Assembly: GCA_910584195.1 (NCBI GenBank)
Contig: CAJTYV010000033.1
Coordinates: 1-25,084 of the forward strand
Reading direction: 5' to 3'
DNA: 25,084 nucleotides
Origin: an uncultured Ruminococcus sp.
Lineage (GTDB): Bacteria; Bacillota; Clostridia; Oscillospirales; Ruminococcaceae
The notes under the pieces are model-generated. The model was not told the DNA's origin. It saw only the letters and a program-made list of their open reading frames with translations, and searched no databases. A program made the translations under genes and the position numbers. Positions 21,552-25,084 of this stretch are shown here, in pieces; within the stretch, counting starts at the first letter, position 1; every line of letters begins with the position of its first letter.

Positions 21552-23615
21552 TCAGATAACACCATTTGCTTCCAGCCATGCATTAATTTCATCACTATCA
21601 TAGGAAGAGTAAGTAACTTCTAATCCCTCTTTGATAACGCTGTCTGGTGCAAGTTTTGCAATGGCACTGATTGTTTGTCCGAAACGTCCTCCGCCCATAG
21701 AACAGAATGGAATAATTGTCTTTCTACTGAAATCATCATGCATCAGGAAACTACGCACCGATGCCGGAATGGACGACCACCAGTTGCAGTAACCAAGCAA
21801 AATCGTATCATACTGTTCAATTTCGGGATACTCTTTCAGCTCTGGAACAGCCTCTGCACGAAGTTCGTCTAACGCCTCACCATAAAGTACAGGACCGTTA
21901 CTGCTGGAGGCATAAGGGGTTTTGCGTTCCAGACGGACAATGTCTGCACCACTCATTTCGTGAATTAAATTCGCCAGTCCTTCGGTGTTTCCTGTCTGAG
22001 AAAAGTAGACAATAAGTGTTTTGCCTGTTTTACGTTCCGCATTGGCACCATATACACTTTTAACTTCTCCACTGGACGCTGTGGCGTTTCGTACCAGTCG
22101 AATGCCGATACTATACAGCCCCACATCGGCAGGCTGTGCACCACGATAGGCGGAACGAATATGCTTCGGGTGGTCATTCCAACCGCCACCTCTGACGATT
22201 TTTGCATTGCCGCTTTCAGAACCGGTAGGGTTGGCAGTTATCTGAGAATCATATTCATCATACCAGTCCCATACCCACTCGGCAGCATTGCCATGCATAT
22301 TATAAAGACCATAGTCGTTGACAGGATATTGCGTGATAGCTACAGTCTTTCTCAAATATGCATCTGAACCGTTTACCCAATTGCCGCTTGCATCATTGTT
22401 GTAACCGTAAGCATTGTAACAGTTGGCATCGCTGTTGTGAACATAGTCACCAAAATTAAAAGGCGTAGTCGTATTGGCACGGGCAGCATACTCCCATTCA
22501 GCTTCTGTTGGCAGACGGTAACCATTAGCAGACTTGTTCCAAGTCACCGTTGTGCCGGAAATATTGTAACAAGGTGTAACCCCCTCTTTCTGACTAAGCG
22601 CATTGCAATACCGAACCGCATCATACCAAGTGATATTGGTCACAGGGAGGTCATCACCTTTTGTCGCACTGGGATTAGCGCCCATAATTTCCTGATAATC
22701 TTTCTGGGAAATTTCAGTTTTGGACATATAGAAATCGCCTACCGTCACGCTGTGCTGAATTTCATCGGAGCTGCGTTCCGGCTCACTTTCCGGACTTCCC
22801 ATTTGGAAAGTACCGCCCTCTATCAATGTGTACTGCATATTCTCATTACTCTTTTTGACTTCTGATATTTCAGCTTGCTTTTCATTCACCCATGTTTCCA
22901 CGGATTCTTTCGAGGCACTTGCGGAAAATCTTCTGCCCTCAAGCTGATTTCCGATGGGTACAAGGTCTGCAATATTTCTTTCGCTCGTTCCGATACCGCT
23001 GCTACCCGATGTGCAGAATGGAATAACAATTTTATCTGAAAAATCATAGCTTTCAAGGAAAGTATCTATAATTCTCGGTTCTTCTCCCCACCAAATCGGA
23101 TAGCCAAGATAAATTACATCATAACTGTCGATTGATTCAATAGGTTCTGCAATTTCGGGGCGTACTGTCTTGTCGCTCTGCTCCTGATTCGCACGGCATG
23201 AGGAATCGGAATAGGCAATGTCTGCGTCAGTATAAGGAACAGCAGCTTCAATTACATAGCTGTCGGCATTCGTCAGCTCAATCAGGTATTCAGCAATTTT
23301 TTCAGTATTTCCTGTACGTGAGAAGTATACAATAAGTGTATCATTCTGATCATCCATCTGCTTCAGCACTTCACGCCTCATCAGACACAAATCAAATGCA
23401 TCCCACCGGTCATCGCCATTTAAATCATATGGCTTTCCGGACAAATCTTCTTCTGTGGGTCTTGCCAGCAGAAAATCCTGTAGATTTTTTATGTCCTGTA
23501 TTGTATATGTTACAGTTTCAGCAACAGCCTTATCTGCTCCTGTCACAACATTGCCTGTAATCAGAATGTTCAATGCAATGATTCCCGACATTAAAAAAGA
23601 TACTATTTTTTTCAT
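21552..23615 (-). CDS. Secreted dockerin-flavodoxin-SUMF1-flavodoxin fusion
   Basis: A 687-residue protein with a signal peptide (MKKIVSFLMSGIIALNILIT, cleavage near 27-33). Residues 36-86 are a dockerin-like unit with one calcium loop, DLNGDDRWDAFD (64-75). Flavodoxin 1 (93-255) has the FMN phosphate loop SRTGNTE (99-105) and GYPIWWGEEP (171-180). The SUMF1/FGE-sulfatase domain (262-512) has GGTFQMGSPESEPER, LPTEAEWEYAAR (368-379), MHGNAAEWVWDW (440-451) and VRGGGWNDHPKHIRSAYRG (474-492). Flavodoxin 2 (532-687) has SQTGNTEG (539-546) and GYCNWWSSIP. The Cys pair of true formylglycine-generating enzymes is absent from the RGGGW region, so classical FGE activity is unlikely. The ATG at 23615 has AGGAGG upstream. 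Two FMN-type domains on an exported protein suggest extracellular redox work, with SUMF1 as binding module. Confidence 0.9.
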   Translation of the reverse strand: MKKIVSFLMSGIIALNILITGNVVTGADKAVAETVTYTIQDIKNLQDFLLARPTEEDLSGKPYDLNGDDRWDAFDLCLMRREVLKQMDDQNDTLIVYFSRTGNTEKIAEYLIELTNADSYVIEAAVPYTDADIAYSDSSCRANQEQSDKTVRPEIAEPIESIDSYDVIYLGYPIWWGEEPRIIDTFLESYDFSDKIVIPFCTSGSSGIGTSERNIADLVPIGNQLEGRRFSASASKESVETWVNEKQAEISEVKKSNENMQYTLIEGGTFQMGSPESEPERSSDEIQHSVTVGDFYMSKTEISQKDYQEIMGANPSATKGDDLPVTNITWYDAVRYCNALSQKEGVTPCYNISGTTVTWNKSANGYRLPTEAEWEYAARANTTTPFNFGDYVHNSDANCYNAYGYNNDASGNWVNGSDAYLRKTVAITQYPVNDYGLYNMHGNAAEWVWDWYDEYDSQITANPTGSESGNAKIVRGGGWNDHPKHIRSAYRGAQPADVGLYSIGIRLVRNATASSGEVKSVYGANAERKTGKTLIVYFSQTGNTEGLANLIHEMSGADIVRLERKTPYASSSNGPVLYGEALDELRAEAVPELKEYPEIEQYDTILLGYCNWWSSIPASVRSFLMHDDFSRKTIIPFCSMGGGRFGQTISAIAKLAPDSVIKEGLEVTYSSYDSDEINAWLEANGVI

Positions 23616-23627
23616 ACTACAACCTCC

Positions 23628-24344
23628 TTAGTTTTTAAGTATTGGTGTTCCACCAGTCATTGTTTTCTTTCTTAGATGTATTTTCCGAAAGAACTTTGAC
23701 AGATAATGTGCTGCAAAAATAAAAGTTCCCATTAAGGCGAGATAATCAAGATAAAACAGCAACTTATTCTCGTTATAATCGAAAAATACAAATTCTGTTT
23801 TCAAGAACAAATAGGTCGGATAATCTCTTTTTACAAATACCCATGCACCATATCCGGCGATAGCCAGTCCTACGATGAAAGCGATTATACTGCGGCTTTT
23901 GGCTTTGCTTTTTATCCCTGCCGCTTTTCGGGACATACCCATAACCATATTCCAATGTAGTCCGAGATGCAGGCTCATAAGGATAAAGCCCCAATATGCT
24001 CCGAGAATGTGAAGTCGACGAGCCAAAGACATACCGCCGCTAAATGGCAGGAAATCAAATACATAACGGGACATCACAATACCGCTGTACATTTGAGCGA
24101 GCATTACAAGCAAGACAAGAAAATCAATACAAAGCGTCAAAATACGAAGCGCATTGTATTTCCCTTTGAATAGGGTTTTGTGCCAATGTCCATTCAGAAT
24201 ATGGTGGGCGATAAAAAGGAGCAACATTCCGGTGCCCACCCATTCGTGCATCGCTTCTCCCCAAAGATGATAGCCCATTAAAAAAAGCAGTGCCAATGTC
24301 ATTACAACATCGACGGCTAATTTGATAACGGCTTTCGGTTTCAT
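23628..24344 (-). CDS. DUF4405 haem-type (cytochrome b-like) membrane protein
   Basis: A 238-residue protein with six hydrophobic segments, at about 7-27, 35-52, 68-90, 112-130, 152-171 and 195-217. Histidines in or at the ends of the helices (H26, H47, H48, H112, H126, H130, H213) give HH and H-x3-H patterns expected for bis-His haem coordination, as in DUF4405 and the cytochrome b561/FdnI-like fold. It would carry electrons across or within the cytoplasmic membrane. The ATG at 24344 overlaps the previous stop as ATGA, and the flavodoxin fusion starts 12 bases after its end, so a redox partnership is likely. The C-terminal tail is basic and cytosolic. Haem binding is inferred from histidine placement. 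Confidence 0.8.
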   Translation of the reverse strand: MKPKAVIKLAVDVVMTLALLFLMGYHLWGEAMHEWVGTGMLLLFIAHHILNGHWHKTLFKGKYNALRILTLCIDFLVLLVMLAQMYSGIVMSRYVFDFLPFSGGMSLARRLHILGAYWGFILMSLHLGLHWNMVMGMSRKAAGIKSKAKSRSIIAFIVGLAIAGYGAWVFVKRDYPTYLFLKTEFVFFDYNENKLLFYLDYLALMGTFIFAAHYLSKFFRKIHLRKKTMTGGTPILKN

Positions 24345-25027
24345 TGCTCCACCGCCTTGTTAATGCAGGAAATGGCATTTAGGCTGCGTGGATAACCGAT
24401 ATAAGGCAGGCACTGCGAAACAACACGAATCAAAAAGTCCTTGTCATTTCCTATATTCATATTTCCCTTTGCGTGAGCAATAAGCTGCGGCTCACAGCCG
24501 CCCTGCGCCATAAGAAAGCAAAAGGTAATAAGTTCACGCTCCGAAATGGTAAGACCTTTTCGGGTATAGTAATCGCCGAAGCAGTTTGCCGCAAGCCAGC
24601 GGTTGATATGACCTGCTTTCCAAGCCTCTTTCATATGTTCGCCGAAGATCTCTGCCTGTGCTTCAATTCCTTTTTCCAGTCGGTTTTCAAGGGTAGTGGT
24701 AGCTTGCCCATCGAGGGGCAGCGAAATGTCTTTTTCTGCAAAAATTTTGTTGGTACAGTTCAGGAACGGCAGCATTCTGCCATAACCCAAATAGTCGGTT
24801 GCCTGATAAACAATTTCCTTTGCGGCTATCGGCGCAATACCGTTTTCTAACGCTTTGGGGAGCATTTCTTTATATGCCTCCACGCCCCCGCAGCCGATCA
24901 GCGTCGCCAAAATCGCCATATAGCGTGTCCGTTCATCTAACTGTTGATTTTCTTCGTTTATAACTTCATAAAATGCAAAATGCTCAAAGCGTTCTGCAAA
25001 TTCGGGGTCAGTGATATGTAAATCCAT
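24341..25027 (-). CDS. Carboxymuconolactone decarboxylase-family protein
   Basis: The protein has 228 residues from MDLHITDPEFAERFEHFAFYEV at 25027, with AGGAGA seven bases upstream; a longer frame reaches the window edge but lacks a ribosome site. It contains two CMD-type repeats. The first (30-100) has LDERTRYMAILATLIGCGGVEAYKEML in pieces and EIVYQATDYLGYGRML; the second (155-225) has LTISERELITFCFLMAQGGCEPQL and LIRVVSQCLPYIGYPR. The AhpD-type CxxC pair is absent (single C46, C170 and C178), so it is not a standard peroxidase of that family. Tandem CMD proteins near flavodoxins are common in gut Firmicutes, with functions ranging from decarboxylation to redox. It is the first visible gene of the seven-gene operon; no convincing promoter was identified in the 57 bases upstream. 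Confidence 0.85.
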   Translation of the reverse strand: MDLHITDPEFAERFEHFAFYEVINEENQQLDERTRYMAILATLIGCGGVEAYKEMLPKALENGIAPIAAKEIVYQATDYLGYGRMLPFLNCTNKIFAEKDISLPLDGQATTTLENRLEKGIEAQAEIFGEHMKEAWKAGHINRWLAANCFGDYYTRKGLTISERELITFCFLMAQGGCEPQLIAHAKGNMNIGNDKDFLIRVVSQCLPYIGYPRSLNAISCINKAVEQ

Positions 25028-25084
25028 TTTAATTTCTCCTAGTATAATAATGATATAGTCAAAAGACGGTACAGAGATAGACAA

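Noticed and set aside
25028..25084. TTGACT and TATACT upstream of the CMD gene as a promoter
   Set aside because: The spacing is only about ten bases on the minus strand, so they cannot form a standard promoter together.
1..25084. CRISPR arrays, tRNA or rRNA genes, insertion sequences
   Set aside because: No regularly spaced repeats, cloverleaf-like sequence, rRNA core sequence or transposase with terminal repeats was seen on reading both strands.

Overview
The window reads as a Gram-positive gut or rumen Firmicute, most likely a Ruminococcus-type Oscillospiraceae. The basis is strong AGGAGG ribosome sites on nearly every gene, two secreted proteins carrying dockerin-type calcium loops (a cellulosome-type attachment module), an ECF transporter S component, and a prophage replication module of the kind seen in Clostridia. 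Almost every gene is on the minus strand, so the biological order runs from high to low coordinates. No rRNA, tRNA, CRISPR array, insertion sequence or integrase was found.

Region A (about 25027 down to 18419) looks like chromosomal or accessory host DNA. Seven tightly packed minus-strand genes probably form one operon: a carboxymuconolactone decarboxylase-family protein, a DUF4405 haem-type membrane protein, a secreted dockerin-flavodoxin-SUMF1-flavodoxin fusion, a dockerin-bearing DUF362 lipoprotein, a UPF0718/ArsP-like permease, an ECF S component and a DUF1893 protein. Redox-type domains inside and outside the membrane suggest an extracytoplasmic flavin-based electron-transfer or reductase system. 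This is an inference, but it is the most unusual content of the window.

Region B (about 18100-18418) has no confident gene. It is followed by a strong hairpin terminator and a small self-contained cassette (17994-16392): promoter, sigma-70-like factor, Tn916-type helix-turn-helix protein, DUF3825 protein, terminator.

Region C (16311 down to 1) is a phage early-to-packaging segment. It runs through a DeoR-type regulator, SNF2 helicase, coiled-coil protein, Cys-containing protein, family A DNA polymerase, DUF7768-like protein, primase-helicase, VRR-NUC nuclease, two sigma-like HTH proteins, HNH nuclease and terminase small subunit. A DNA-modification and accessory block follows: a small protein, ParB-methyltransferase, PP-loop/PAPS reductase-like protein, a small phage protein, a broken cytosine methyltransferase fused to an HNH homing endonuclease, a plus-strand ribbon-helix-helix protein, a SLOG protein, a truncated virulence-type protein and an amidoligase that runs off the left edge. 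The large terminase and structural genes would be expected beyond the left edge.

Most of region C is translationally coupled through ATGA or short overlaps. The left end (1-1700) is different: each small gene has its own predicted promoter, a 23-bp perfect palindrome lies between the divergent SLOG and RHH genes, and a plus-strand promoter-terminator pair could make a small RNA. Start codons were chosen by ribosome binding site, so several differ from the longest open frame.
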